Shown here one piece after another: positions 1-6,761 of a stretch of DNA of 9,869 bases. The stretch is from an uncultured Caulobacterales bacterium (GTDB lineage: Bacteria; Pseudomonadota; Alphaproteobacteria; Caulobacterales; Maricaulaceae), in the NCBI GenBank assembly GCA_937981945.1, contig CALJNJ010000039.1, forward strand, positions 1-9,869, read 5' to 3'. The position numbers and the translations under genes were made by a program. The notes under the pieces were generated by a model. The model was not told the origin of the DNA, searched no databases, and was given only the letters and a program-made list of their open reading frames with translations. Position 1 is the first letter of the stretch. Each line of letters begins with the position of its first letter.

Positions 1-393
1 GAGCTCAATTTGATAAAAGAAGGCGCCAATTACGGTTGGCCTTTGGCGACAACGGGAACGGATTATAACGGCGCCAGAATAACGCCTCACCGCAGCTACG
101 CCGGGACCGAGCCGTTTGTCTATGATTGGACGCCGTCGATCGCGCCGAGCGGACTGACCATTTATCAAGGAGATATGTTTCCTGAATGGAAGGGCGACGC
201 TTTTGTCGGCGCGCTGGCCGGCCGATCAGTGTGGCGTATTGATCTGGACGGGACAAAAGCAAAAGGTGAAACCCGTCTGCTTGCAGATTTAGGCGTGCGG
301 ATACGGGACGTGAAAACAGATCAGGACGGGGCCCTATTGGTTCTGACCGAGTCTAAAGACGGCGGACAGCTTTTACGGATTACCCCAAAATAA
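1..393 (+). CDS. PQQ-dependent aldose/sugar dehydrogenase (GSDH family), C-terminal part
   Basis: This is the last 130 codons of a gene that enters from the left edge in frame 1, so the true start lies outside the window. The fragment opens with ELNLIKEGANYGWP, and NYGWP (fragment residues 10-14) is a hallmark of the soluble glucose/sorbosone dehydrogenase family (E. coli YliI/Asd type). The typical blade motifs follow: WTPSIAPSGL (from residue 43), FPEWKGDAFVGAL, RIDLDG, then a closing RIRDVKTDQDGALLVLTE and LLRITP. Family members are six-bladed beta-propellers, usually exported to the periplasm, that oxidise aldoses with PQQ and Ca2+. The signal peptide and catalytic His cannot be checked here. 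The stop TAA shares its last base with the ATG of mnmE, so the two genes are probably co-transcribed and translationally coupled. The family call is strong; the substrate is unknown. Confidence 0.9.
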   Translation, partial: ELNLIKEGANYGWPLATTGTDYNGARITPHRSYAGTEPFVYDWTPSIAPSGLTIYQGDMFPEWKGDAFVGALAGRSVWRIDLDGTKAKGETRLLADLGVRIRDVKTDQDGALLVLTESKDGGQLLRITPK

Positions 394-1760
394 TGGTCAA
401 AACAGACGATCTTTACAAAGAAGGCGAAAGCGAAAATTGGAGGGATACAATTTTTGCGCTCTCCAGCGGCAGCGGCAAAGCGGGCGTTTCCATTTTCCGT
501 GTCAGCGGACCCAAGACACAGCAGATTGTCAAAGCGGTTGCCGGGCTGAATCAAGCCAAACCTCGCTATATGCACCTCAAAACATTCAGAAATGAAAACG
601 GCAACCCCATTGATAAAGGTTTGGTCGTTTTATTTCAGGGCCCAAAAAGTTTCACCGGCGAAGATTTTGCTGAGTTTCACAGTCATGGCAGTCAGGCCGT
701 TATTGAGGCCATGAGCCGGGCTTTTGCAGATGCCGGAGCCCGTCAGGCAGAACCGGGCGAATTTACACGCCGCGCCTTTGACAATGGTAAAATGGATCTG
801 ACCGAAGCTGAAGGCCTGGCTGACCTTATCGACGCAGAAACTGAAGGTCAGAGAGAACAGGCTTACCGGCAAATGGACGGCGGATTGCGGCAGATCTATG
901 AAGGTTGGCGCACGGGTCTGATTGATGCGCTGGCAGCCATAGAAGGCGATATCGATTTTCCCGATGAGCAGGATGTGCCGGATGATTTGTCCCATGCGGC
1001 TCACGCGCCCATTACAAAGGTATTGATGGATATGAAGCGTTTGCTGGATGACAGCGGCAGGGCGCGCTCAGTTCGGCGCGGCATTCATATTGCTATTATC
1101 GGTCCGCCCAATGCAGGGAAATCAACATTGCTGAACCGTCTCGCCGGGCGCGACGCGGCCATTGTGTCCAATGTGGCAGGCACCACGCGGGATGTGATTG
1201 ATGTACAAATGTCCGTGGCCGGATTGCCGGTAACATTTTCAGATACGGCAGGTCTTCGCGAAACAGATAATGAGATTGAAGCCGAAGGTGTGCGCCGGGC
1301 AATGCTGAGTTCACAGCAAGCCGATATGCGCATTGGGGTCATCAGCAAACACGAAGGCGACATGGATGAGATCGCGCCGGTTTTGCAAAAAGATGACATT
1401 ATCGTGCTCAATAAGGCCGATATCGGCCTTAATAATATGAACACCGGTGATTTTAAAATAATCCCGGTGTCAGCTCTCTCGGGCTTTGGGTTTGAAACGT
1501 TTTATGATCTTCTGAGCGAGCGCATTAAATTGCGGTTTGGCGCAAGGGAAAACGCCGGACTGACCCGGGCGCGCCACCGGGACTGTATCGAAAAAGCGGT
1601 CGAGGCCCTTAATATGGCGCGAGTGTCATTAAAGTCTGCGCCGGAACTGGCCGGAGATGACGTGCGGTCCGCCCTTCATGCTATTAAGGAGCTGGCCGGC
1701 GAGGCAGATATTGAGGCCGTGCTGGGCGCGATCTTCTCGCGCTTCTGTATTGGGAAGTAA
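393..1760 (+). CDS. mnmE: tRNA uridine-5-carboxymethylaminomethyl(34) synthesis GTPase MnmE (TrmE)
   Basis: MnmE works with MnmG (GidA) to install the 5-carboxymethylaminomethyl group on wobble uridine 34 of certain tRNAs, using a folate one-carbon donor and GTP hydrolysis. The 455-residue protein has the full architecture. The N-terminal folate-binding TrmE domain spans about 17-135 (DTIFALSSG, RVSGP, FTGEDFAEFHSHG, EPGEFTRRAF). A helical domain follows, with an inserted G domain at about 228-380: P-loop GPPNAGKST (237-245), GTTRD (263-267), DTAGLR (284-289), NKAD (340-343) and SALSG (360-364). The protein ends in the catalytic FCIGK, with Cys452, so it looks functional. ATG 393 is the only ordinary start upstream of the conserved DTIFALSSG, and gives about 16 residues more than many homologues. 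No clear Shine-Dalgarno is visible, consistent with coupling to the upstream gene. The stop lies 5 bases from that of the convergent monooxygenase gene. Confidence 0.97.
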   Translation: MVKTDDLYKEGESENWRDTIFALSSGSGKAGVSIFRVSGPKTQQIVKAVAGLNQAKPRYMHLKTFRNENGNPIDKGLVVLFQGPKSFTGEDFAEFHSHGSQAVIEAMSRAFADAGARQAEPGEFTRRAFDNGKMDLTEAEGLADLIDAETEGQREQAYRQMDGGLRQIYEGWRTGLIDALAAIEGDIDFPDEQDVPDDLSHAAHAPITKVLMDMKRLLDDSGRARSVRRGIHIAIIGPPNAGKSTLLNRLAGRDAAIVSNVAGTTRDVIDVQMSVAGLPVTFSDTAGLRETDNEIEAEGVRRAMLSSQQADMRIGVISKHEGDMDEIAPVLQKDDIIVLNKADIGLNNMNTGDFKIIPVSALSGFGFETFYDLLSERIKLRFGARENAGLTRARHRDCIEKAVEALNMARVSLKSAPELAGDDVRSALHAIKELAGEADIEAVLGAIFSRFCIGK

Positions 1761-1765
1761 AAGGC

Positions 1766-3238
1766 CTACTCAGCGGCTTCTGCCTGCTGAACCTCGACAG
1801 GGTCACCAAAAACCAGGCCATCACCTTCCAGAGGCTTTGTCGGCAGGACACGACGGTCCCGTTTATAATCCTGCAGATTGAGCCAAGGTTCCCGGTCTCC
1901 CTGTTTGGGCATTTGGTCCAAGACCCGGTTAATATAGCCGGGGTTAAAAATCGTGATCCAAGGTTGGCCCTTCATACCTTCGGGGGCGACGGGGGTTACG
2001 GTCCGCGTTCCGGTGGCTTCCATATGATTCACCAGACGGCACATAAACTCAGCAATAAGGTCGGCGCGAAGCGTCCAGGAAGCATTCACGTAACCGAAGA
2101 CTGACGCCATATTGGGAAGACCTTCAAACATCATGGTTTCATAATTAAACAGATCCGGGAAATGGACTTTGTTGCCGTCCTTAGAGAATGCCGCTTCACC
2201 CATAACGGTGATGGTAATGCCGGTCGCTTTGACAATAATGTCAGCGTCCAAATTTTTCCCGGACTTCAATTTTATGCCGGTTTCCGTAATCGTCTCAATG
2301 TGATCCGTGACAATGGATCCGGTGCCTTGATTGATGCACTCAAACAAATCGCTGTCAGGGACGAGGCAGAGTCTTTGCTCCCAAGGGTAATATGGCGGGT
2401 TGAAATGCTCATCGACCGGGTAATCTTTGGGGAGGGCTTTTTTGGCCCAGCCGGTTAAACGCTTTTTAGCTTTTTCAGGATTTTTACGCGCCTCTTTGAA
2501 CAAGAGGTTTTGCATAAAAATGTTTTTGCCTCTCGTAAAATTGTAAACAAATTTGTGAGGCAGCACTTTCATCATCACATTGTTCAGCACGTCTTTTGAC
2601 GGCTTGGAGATCACATAGGTTGGAGTGCGTTGCAGCATAGTGACATGACCGGCCGTCTTTGCCATGGCCGGCAGTAGGGTCATAGCCGTCGCGCCGGAAC
2701 CGATAATGACAACTTTCTTTCCGGCGTAATCCAGAGATTTATCCCAAAGCTGAGGATGAATGATCCGGCCTTCAAATTTATCCTCTCCAGCAATTTCGGG
2801 ATTGTGCGGTTCCGTGTAAGAATAATAGCCTGCACACATAAACAGGAAATTACAGCGCCAAACCTCGCCTGTTTCCGTCGTGACTCTCCATTCGCACGCT
2901 TCGCTGTTCCAATCAGCGGCGATGACTTTTGAATTAAAGGAGATCTTGTCATTGATATTGTGCTCACGGGCAGTCTCGTGAACGTATGACAGAATAGATG
3001 GCCCGTCAGCCACAGCCTTTTTAGCTTTCCAGGGTTTAAACTTATAGCCGAGCGTATGCATGTCGCTGTCAGAACGTATGCCCGGATATTGAAAGAGATC
3101 CCAGGTTCCGCCCAATGAATCTCTGGCCTCTAAGATGCGGTAGGTTTTACCGGGGCACTCGCGGTTATAATGGACGGCCGCTCCAATCCCTGACAGGCCT
3201 GCGCCAACTATGATCAAATCCGTAAAATTATCGCTCAT
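1766..3238 (-). CDS. EthA-like flavin-containing (Baeyer-Villiger) monooxygenase
   Basis: A 490-residue FAD- and NADPH-binding oxygenase expected to insert oxygen into ketones or oxidise soft heteroatoms in the cytoplasm. Its length and many blocks resemble mycobacterial EthA from memory: GGTWDLFQYPGIRSDSDM (43-60), the SGATA region, and PWEQRLCLVP (285-294). Key elements are the FAD Rossmann loop GAGLSG (12-17), the Baeyer-Villiger fingerprint FxGxxxHxxxW(P/D) as FEGRIIHPQLWD (155-166, with His161 and Trp165), the NADPH loop GSGATA (180-185) and the distal ATG motif (338-340). There is no transmembrane segment or signal peptide. The ATG at 3238 is placed well ahead of the Rossmann fold, but its ribosome site (TTAGAAG) is weak. 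The gene lies 82 bases downstream of rph on the same strand, and a 19-base palindrome sits in the gap. EthA in mycobacteria is controlled by a divergent TetR-type gene, ethR; no regulator gene is adjacent here. The physiological substrate is unknown. Confidence 0.93.
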   Translation of the reverse strand: MSDNFTDLIIVGAGLSGIGAAVHYNRECPGKTYRILEARDSLGGTWDLFQYPGIRSDSDMHTLGYKFKPWKAKKAVADGPSILSYVHETAREHNINDKISFNSKVIAADWNSEACEWRVTTETGEVWRCNFLFMCAGYYSYTEPHNPEIAGEDKFEGRIIHPQLWDKSLDYAGKKVVIIGSGATAMTLLPAMAKTAGHVTMLQRTPTYVISKPSKDVLNNVMMKVLPHKFVYNFTRGKNIFMQNLLFKEARKNPEKAKKRLTGWAKKALPKDYPVDEHFNPPYYPWEQRLCLVPDSDLFECINQGTGSIVTDHIETITETGIKLKSGKNLDADIIVKATGITITVMGEAAFSKDGNKVHFPDLFNYETMMFEGLPNMASVFGYVNASWTLRADLIAEFMCRLVNHMEATGTRTVTPVAPEGMKGQPWITIFNPGYINRVLDQMPKQGDREPWLNLQDYKRDRRVLPTKPLEGDGLVFGDPVEVQQAEAAE

Positions 3239-3247
3239 ATAAGCTTC

Positions 3248-3266
3248 TAAGCCTATTCAAGGCTTA
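3248..3266 (-). promoter_or_regulatory. Perfect 7-bp inverted repeat in the leader of the EthA-like gene (possible operator)
   Basis: TAAGCCT-N5-AGGCTTA forms a perfect 19-base palindrome whose nearest edge is 9 bases from the monooxygenase start codon. The half-site AAGGCTTAT at 3259-3267 recurs exactly at 3289-3297, a 30-base offset or about three helical turns. This arrangement suits a dimeric repressor plus an upstream half-site. Read as RNA, the same repeat would form a small hairpin with a 5-base loop just upstream of the weak ribosome site. There is no T-run, so it is not a canonical terminator for rph. Its function is inferred only. Confidence 0.4.
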
Positions 3267-3320
3267 TTGTCCGGAATTAATTGTGACGAAGGCTTATGCC
3301 GGGGTGAATAGTGGCGCCGT

Positions 3321-4034
3321 TTAAGCCAGCGCTGCTTTTTGCAGGGCGCACAGCTCCCCAATGCCTTTTCCGGCTAAGCGCATGAGTTCAGCCATTTCAT
3401 CGGCTGTAAACGGCGTGTCTTCGGCGCTGGCCTGAACCTCAATCACACCGCCTTTTTCCGTTAGAACGAAATTGGCATCAGCCTGGGCCGCGCTGTCTTC
3501 CACATATTCCAGGTCCAATCGACATTCGCCGTCCACGATTCCGCAGGATACGGCCGCCATATTATCCATAACCGGATTTTCAGGTAGCGTCCCGTCATCA
3601 ACTAATTTCTGACAGGCCTGATAAAGCGCAACCCAAGCGCCGGTAATAGAAGCGGTTCGTGTGCCGCCATCGGCCTGCATAACATCGCAATCAATAATTA
3701 TCTGGCGCTCACCCAGTTTTTTGAGGTCGATACAGGCCCGTAAAGAACGTCCGATCAGGCGCTGAATTTCAACTGTCCGGCCGCCTTGCTTGCCGCGCGC
3801 GGCTTCCCGATTATTGCGGGTATGGGTTGAACGTGGGAGCATGCCATATTCGCCGGTGACCCAGCCTTTTCCTGAGCCTTTCATCCAGCGCGGCACATTT
3901 TCATCCACACTGGCCGTGCATAAAACATGGGTGAAGCCAAATTTGGCCATACAAGAGCCCTCGGCATAACGGGAAACGCCTGCCTCCAGGCTGACATTTC
4001 GAAGTTCGTCGCGTTTGCGGTTTTCAGGTCTCAT
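3321..4034 (-). CDS. rph: Ribonuclease PH
   Basis: RNase PH is a phosphate-dependent 3'-to-5' exoribonuclease that trims nucleotides downstream of the CCA end of tRNA precursors; it forms a hexameric ring in the cytoplasm. The 237-residue product has the standard family length and its conserved blocks. It opens with [12 protein letters not shown], a typical family N-terminus. Further on are [13 protein letters not shown] (61-73), the phosphate-binding [17 protein letters not shown] segment (84-100), the signature [19 protein letters not shown] (115-133) and the acidic [12 protein letters not shown] (179-190). The start is supported by a good Shine-Dalgarno (AAGAGGA, 4 bases before the ATG at 4034). 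The gene diverges from hrcA-grpE across a gap of about 97 bases, an arrangement I recognise from alphaproteobacterial genomes. The EthA-like gene follows on the same strand after 82 bases, but co-transcription is uncertain. Confidence 0.97.
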   Translation of the reverse strand: MRPENRKRDELRNVSLEAGVSRYAEGSCMAKFGFTHVLCTASVDENVPRWMKGSGKGWVTGEYGMLPRSTHTRNNREAARGKQGGRTVEIQRLIGRSLRACIDLKKLGERQIIIDCDVMQADGGTRTASITGAWVALYQACQKLVDDGTLPENPVMDNMAAVSCGIVDGECRLDLEYVEDSAAQADANFVLTEKGGVIEVQASAEDTPFTADEMAELMRLAGKGIGELCALQKAALA

Positions 4035-4093
4035 GATTTCCTCTTAATTTCCACAGTCTCCTATAGGGGCTTGACCGCAAAATCCAGTTTGCT

Positions 4094-4122
4094 CTTGAAC
4101 CTGAGCGGCTTTTTTCCCACAT
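4094..4122 (+). promoter_or_regulatory. Predicted RpoH (sigma-32) heat-shock promoter of hrcA-grpE
   Basis: The -35 element CTTGAA (4094-4099, preceded by CT to give the CNCTTGAA form) and the -10-like TCCCACAT (4115-4122) are separated by 15 bases. They resemble the sigma-32 consensus CTTGAAA-N11-16-CCCCATnT at nearly every position. The expected transcription start, 6-8 bases after the -10 element, falls near 4128-4131, directly ahead of the ATG at 4132. A separate TTGACC at 4071-4076 could be a housekeeping -35 but has no good -10 partner. The rest of this divergent gap must also hold the rph promoter, which I cannot place confidently. No CIRCE element (TTAGCACTC-N9-GAGTGCTAA) is present in it. 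Confidence 0.6.
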
Positions 4123-4131
4123 ATGCGGATC

Positions 4132-5202
4132 ATGAGCGCCATACCTGAAAATTTCAGCCTGTCTGATTTGGATGCCCGCACGCGAAGCATCTTTAAATCG
4201 ATCGTCGAGAGCTATTTGGAAAGCGGCCAGCCGGTCGGTTCCCGAACCTTGTCTTTATCTGACGGACAGAGATTATCACCGGCGACTATTCGGAATACGA
4301 TGTCGGATTTAATGCGGCTCGGCCTGCTGCAATCGCCCCATAAAAGTGCCGGCCGTCTGCCGAGTCAGATCGGCCTGCGCCTGTTTGTGGACGGGCTTTT
4401 GGAAATTGGGGATCTGACCCCCAAAGAACGCAGCGGTCTGGAAAGCCGTTTATCAACAGCCGGCGAAGCGCCCGGAAAAATATTCGAGCAGGCCTCAGCT
4501 CTTTTAGCCGGCCTTGCGGGCGGCGCAGGTTTGGTTCTGACTCCGGATGAAGCCGAAAGCAGCGGATCGGTGAAACATGTTGAATTTGTCAATTTGGACG
4601 CGGCTCAAGCTTTGGTCGTTATCGTTTATGAAGACGGCCGGGTTGAAAACCGTCTGATGGCGCGGCCGGCCGGCTTGTTGCCGGCGTCTTTGGAGCGGGC
4701 CGGAAACTTTCTTTCCGCTCGCCTTAAGGGTAAGCGGCTGACGGAAGCGCGCGCGCAAATATTGTCGGAAATAAAGACAGGACAAGCCAGTATCGATAAA
4801 GCGGCGGCCGGTCTTGTGTCGCAAGGCTTGGCCGATTGGACCGGCGCTGAAAGCTCAGAAAGGTCCCTGATTATCCGCGGGCGTTCCAGGCTTCTTGAAA
4901 ACATCGATGCCCAAGCCGATATAGAGCGCATTCAAATGCTGTTTGAAGACTTGGAGCGCAAACAAGAATTGATTGAATTATTAGACCAAACGGAAGATGC
5001 AGACGGCGTCAAAATATTTATCGGAACCGAAAACCCCCTCTTTTCTCTGTCCGACAGCTCGGTTGTAATCGCCCCATACAGAGATTCTGAAAAAAATATC
5101 ATCGGAGCTCTTGGCGTTATTGGCCCAACGCGGTTAAATTATGCTCGCATTATTCCCATGGTTGATTATACAGCGCAGCTGGTTGGACGGCTTTTGCGCT
5201 AA
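4132..5202 (+). CDS. hrcA: Heat-inducible transcription repressor HrcA
   Basis: HrcA is a DNA-binding repressor that represses chaperone genes such as groESL through the CIRCE inverted repeat and needs GroEL to fold actively. From ATG 4132 the product is 356 residues. An N-terminal winged-helix domain carries LDARTRSIFKSIVESYLESG, QPVGSRTLS, SPATIRNTMSDL (49-60) and SPHKSAGRLPS (68-78). The C-terminal GAF-like region ends in the family signature IGPTRLNYARIIPMVDYTA (330-348). An in-frame ATG at 4123 adds three residues, but it touches the predicted -10 element and would lie upstream of the predicted transcription start. I therefore prefer 4132, which makes the mRNA nearly leaderless; no Shine-Dalgarno is visible for either start. 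grpE follows after 13 bases, so the two form an operon. No CIRCE site lies upstream, so autoregulation by HrcA is not indicated here. Confidence 0.95.
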   Translation: MSAIPENFSLSDLDARTRSIFKSIVESYLESGQPVGSRTLSLSDGQRLSPATIRNTMSDLMRLGLLQSPHKSAGRLPSQIGLRLFVDGLLEIGDLTPKERSGLESRLSTAGEAPGKIFEQASALLAGLAGGAGLVLTPDEAESSGSVKHVEFVNLDAAQALVVIVYEDGRVENRLMARPAGLLPASLERAGNFLSARLKGKRLTEARAQILSEIKTGQASIDKAAAGLVSQGLADWTGAESSERSLIIRGRSRLLENIDAQADIERIQMLFEDLERKQELIELLDQTEDADGVKIFIGTENPLFSLSDSSVVIAPYRDSEKNIIGALGVIGPTRLNYARIIPMVDYTAQLVGRLLR

Positions 5203-5215
5203 TTAAGGACTGACA

Positions 5216-5878
5216 ATGGCTAAAAAGAAAAAAGACACCCCGGTCGACGCGGATCGTATTCCGTCAGACGCGGAGCTGGACGCAATTCTGGATGAAATTG
5301 CGGCGGCCAAAGAAGAGATCGGGCAGCGCAAGGCAAATGAAGCCAAAGCTGCTGAAGACGCAGAAAAGTCCGCCGAAGAATCCGGTGACGGAGAAAAACC
5401 GGCGGATGATCGCGTGGCTGAACTTGAATTAGAGCTGGCCACGCTGAAAGACCAGGCATTGCGGGCGATGGCTGACGCTGAAAACGTCAAAAAGCGCGCC
5501 GAACGCGAAGTTGCCGCCGCCAAGATCTACGGTATTGAACGTCTGGCAACCGACGTTTTGTCTGTGGTTGATAATTTGGGCCGCGCTTTGACCACGCTCG
5601 ACGGCAAAGCTACTGAAGATATGGGCGATAACGCCAAAAATCTGCTGGAAGGCATTGAGCTGACCGAAAAGAACTTAATGGCTGTTTTAGCGCGGCACGG
5701 CATCAAGGCCGTCCCCGGGAAAGGCTCTAAATTTGATCCTAATGTCCATCAAGCCGTTGCCAATATCCCGTCCGATGAAGACAAAGGCTATGTGGCCGAG
5801 GTCATGCAGGTCGGATTCACCATTGGTGAACGGACATTAAGGGCCGCCATGGTCGCTGTTTCAACAGGTAAAGCCTAA
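5216..5878 (+). CDS. grpE: Nucleotide exchange factor GrpE (DnaK co-chaperone)
   Basis: GrpE is a cytoplasmic dimer that releases ADP from DnaK and so resets the Hsp70 cycle during heat stress. The product is 220 residues. It has a basic start (MAKKKK), a long charged Ala/Glu/Lys-rich region (about 16-65), a coiled-coil helix (about 66-105, including AMADAENVKKRAERE) and the C-terminal beta-domain with the GrpE signature (173-216: FDPNVHQAV, GYVAEVMQVGF, RTLRAAMVAVS). The ATG at 5216 is preceded by an AAGGA ribosome site at 5205-5209 inside the 13-base gap after hrcA. Its own promoter is unlikely, so expression should follow the heat-shock promoter ahead of hrcA. dnaK is not adjacent; the next gene is unrelated. 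A small hairpin begins immediately after the stop. Confidence 0.97.
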   Translation: MAKKKKDTPVDADRIPSDAELDAILDEIAAAKEEIGQRKANEAKAAEDAEKSAEESGDGEKPADDRVAELELELATLKDQALRAMADAENVKKRAEREVAAAKIYGIERLATDVLSVVDNLGRALTTLDGKATEDMGDNAKNLLEGIELTEKNLMAVLARHGIKAVPGKGSKFDPNVHQAVANIPSDEDKGYVAEVMQVGFTIGERTLRAAMVAVSTGKA

Positions 5879-5894
5879 CTCACATTGATGTGAG
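5879..5894 (+). other. Hairpin directly after the grpE stop (weak or U-less terminator, or mRNA end-protecting stem)
   Basis: CTCACA-TTGA-TGTGAG is a perfect 6-bp stem with a tetraloop, starting at the base after the grpE stop codon. It can be read as 7 bp with a 2-base loop. No U-run follows (ATTCCGTG), so it is not a convincing intrinsic terminator. It could still protect the hrcA-grpE mRNA 3' end or serve as a dyad for a regulator of the following genes. Confidence 0.4.
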
Positions 5895-5923
5895 ATTCCG
5901 TGACGTGATTTCGATCGGATTTG

Positions 5924-5932
5924 TGTTATGTA
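5924..5932 (+). promoter_or_regulatory. Candidate extended -10 promoter for the DUF547 gene block
   Basis: TGTTATGTA reads as an extended -10 element (TG-N-TATGTA). It lies about 25 bases before the TTG start of the DUF547 gene, within the 79-base gap after grpE. No good -35 accompanies it; GTGACG at 5900-5905 is too far away. If correct, transcription would start near 5939. This would cut the left arm off the 5932-5954 inverted repeat, so the two readings compete. It is a weak call based on position and partial similarity only. Confidence 0.25.
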
Positions 5933-5954
5933 GCCTCAAAATTAATTGGAGGCT
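5932..5954 (+). promoter_or_regulatory. Inverted repeat covering the Shine-Dalgarno of the DUF547 gene
   Basis: AGCCTC (5932-5937) is the exact reverse complement of GAGGCT (5949-5954), with an 11-base AT-rich loop. The right arm contains most of the GGAGG ribosome site (5948-5952) that serves the TTG start at 5958. In a transcript that includes both arms, the site would be masked. A 6-bp stem is weak, and one arm must contain CCTC simply to match the ribosome site, so chance is a real possibility. Confidence 0.3.
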
Positions 5955-5957
5955 CCA

Positions 5958-6761
5958 TTGCGCCGTTTATTATTACTGTCAGTTTTACTTTGGCCTGCAT
6001 TCGCCGGAAGTGCTTGCGCCGATTCCCCGGCCGTGCAAGCAGCTGCGCCTGTGAAAGCTGAAAGCACAGCCTGGCCCGACTTGATGAAGGCCTATATCAC
6101 AGAGCCTGACGCTCAAGGCCTGGTGCGGTTTGATTATAAGAAATTGACGGAATCTCCGTCTGCTATGGCCTCGCTTGACCAATATATTGCTTATCATGAG
6201 AGCTTAAGCCCGTCGCAAATGGATCCCAAGGCGGCGACCGCTTATTGGGGCAATTTGTATAATGCGCTGACGGTCAAAGTTGTGGCCGATGCATATCCGG
6301 TGAAATCTATTCGGAAAGTCGGCTCGGCTTTATCATTGGGTCCTTGGAAAAAAGACATATCAGTCGTGGAAGGCAATGACATCAGTCTTGATGACATTGA
6401 GCATGGCATTATGCGCAAACAATTCCCCTCACCGCTGATTCATTACATGGTCAATTGCGCCAGTGTGGGCTGCCCTAACCTCAAAGCGGGTGAATGGGAA
6501 GTCGCCACATTTGATTCTGACAGAGACGCTGCAGCGCGCGACTTTGTCAATTCTCCGCGCGGCGCCAGAATAACAAATAAAGGTCTGGTTGTGTCCTCCA
6601 TTTACAAATGGTTTGACGAAGACTTTGGCGGCAGCAAGCAAGGGGTTTTAAACCATCTTCGCCAATATGCTGATGAAGATCTGGCGGCGGCCATTGACGG
6701 CGGCGCTAAAATTTCGGGCTATGAATATGACTGGACCCTCAATGGAGTTGGTCATGAGTAA
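5958..6761 (+). CDS. Exported DUF547 domain protein
   Basis: A 267-residue protein of the DUF547 family (Pfam PF04784), which has no established biochemical role. The start is TTG 5958: a perfect GGAGG lies 5 bases upstream, and this start gives a classic Sec signal peptide (MRRLLLLSVLLWPAFAGSACA, cleavage after the Ala-Cys-Ala at 19-21). A TTG at 5946 would overlap the ribosome site. The mature part holds the DUF547 landmarks: YWGNLYNALTVKVV (from 96), DDIEHGIMRKQF (from 145) and HYMVNCASVGCPNL (162-175) with Cys167 and Cys172, then SSIYKWFDEDFG. The conserved Cys and His residues resemble those of a thiol-based or transglutaminase-like fold, but catalysis is unproven. It overlaps the TVP38 gene by 8 bases and heads a co-directional four-gene block, so a shared envelope function is likely. 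Confidence 0.9.
   Translation: MRRLLLLSVLLWPAFAGSACADSPAVQAAAPVKAESTAWPDLMKAYITEPDAQGLVRFDYKKLTESPSAMASLDQYIAYHESLSPSQMDPKAATAYWGNLYNALTVKVVADAYPVKSIRKVGSALSLGPWKKDISVVEGNDISLDDIEHGIMRKQFPSPLIHYMVNCASVGCPNLKAGEWEVATFDSDRDAAARDFVNSPRGARITNKGLVVSSIYKWFDEDFGGSKQGVLNHLRQYADEDLAAAIDGGAKISGYEYDWTLNGVGHE

Noticed and set aside
69..83. A 15-base exact repeat (CGGCGCCAGAATAAC) shared with 6560-6574.
   Set aside because: Both copies lie in coding sequence and encode Gly-Ala-Arg-Ile-Thr in unrelated proteins. There is no sign of a mobile or regulatory repeat, so chance is the simplest reading.
2162..2458. A 98-codon plus-strand frame inside the monooxygenase gene, together with other short antisense frames in mnmE, hrcA, grpE and DUF547.
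   Set aside because: They overlap genes with clear family motifs, lack ribosome sites and show no recognisable domains.
4035..4122. A possible CIRCE operator (GCTC-N8-GAGC at 4091-4106) ahead of hrcA.
   Set aside because: Only a 4-bp dyad is present and it lacks the TTAGCACTC/GAGTGCTAA arms. The segment is better explained as part of the sigma-32 -35 region.
5946..5957. TTG 5946 as the start of the DUF547 protein.
   Set aside because: It overlaps the GGAGG at 5948-5952, which is ideally spaced for TTG 5958. Starting at 5958 gives a clean basic-hydrophobic signal peptide.
6667..6753. Longer N-terminus for the TVP38 protein starting inside the DUF547 gene.
   Set aside because: The extra 29 codons lie entirely within DUF547 coding sequence and look non-conserved. 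ATG 6754 has a suitably spaced TGGAG and a normal family start.
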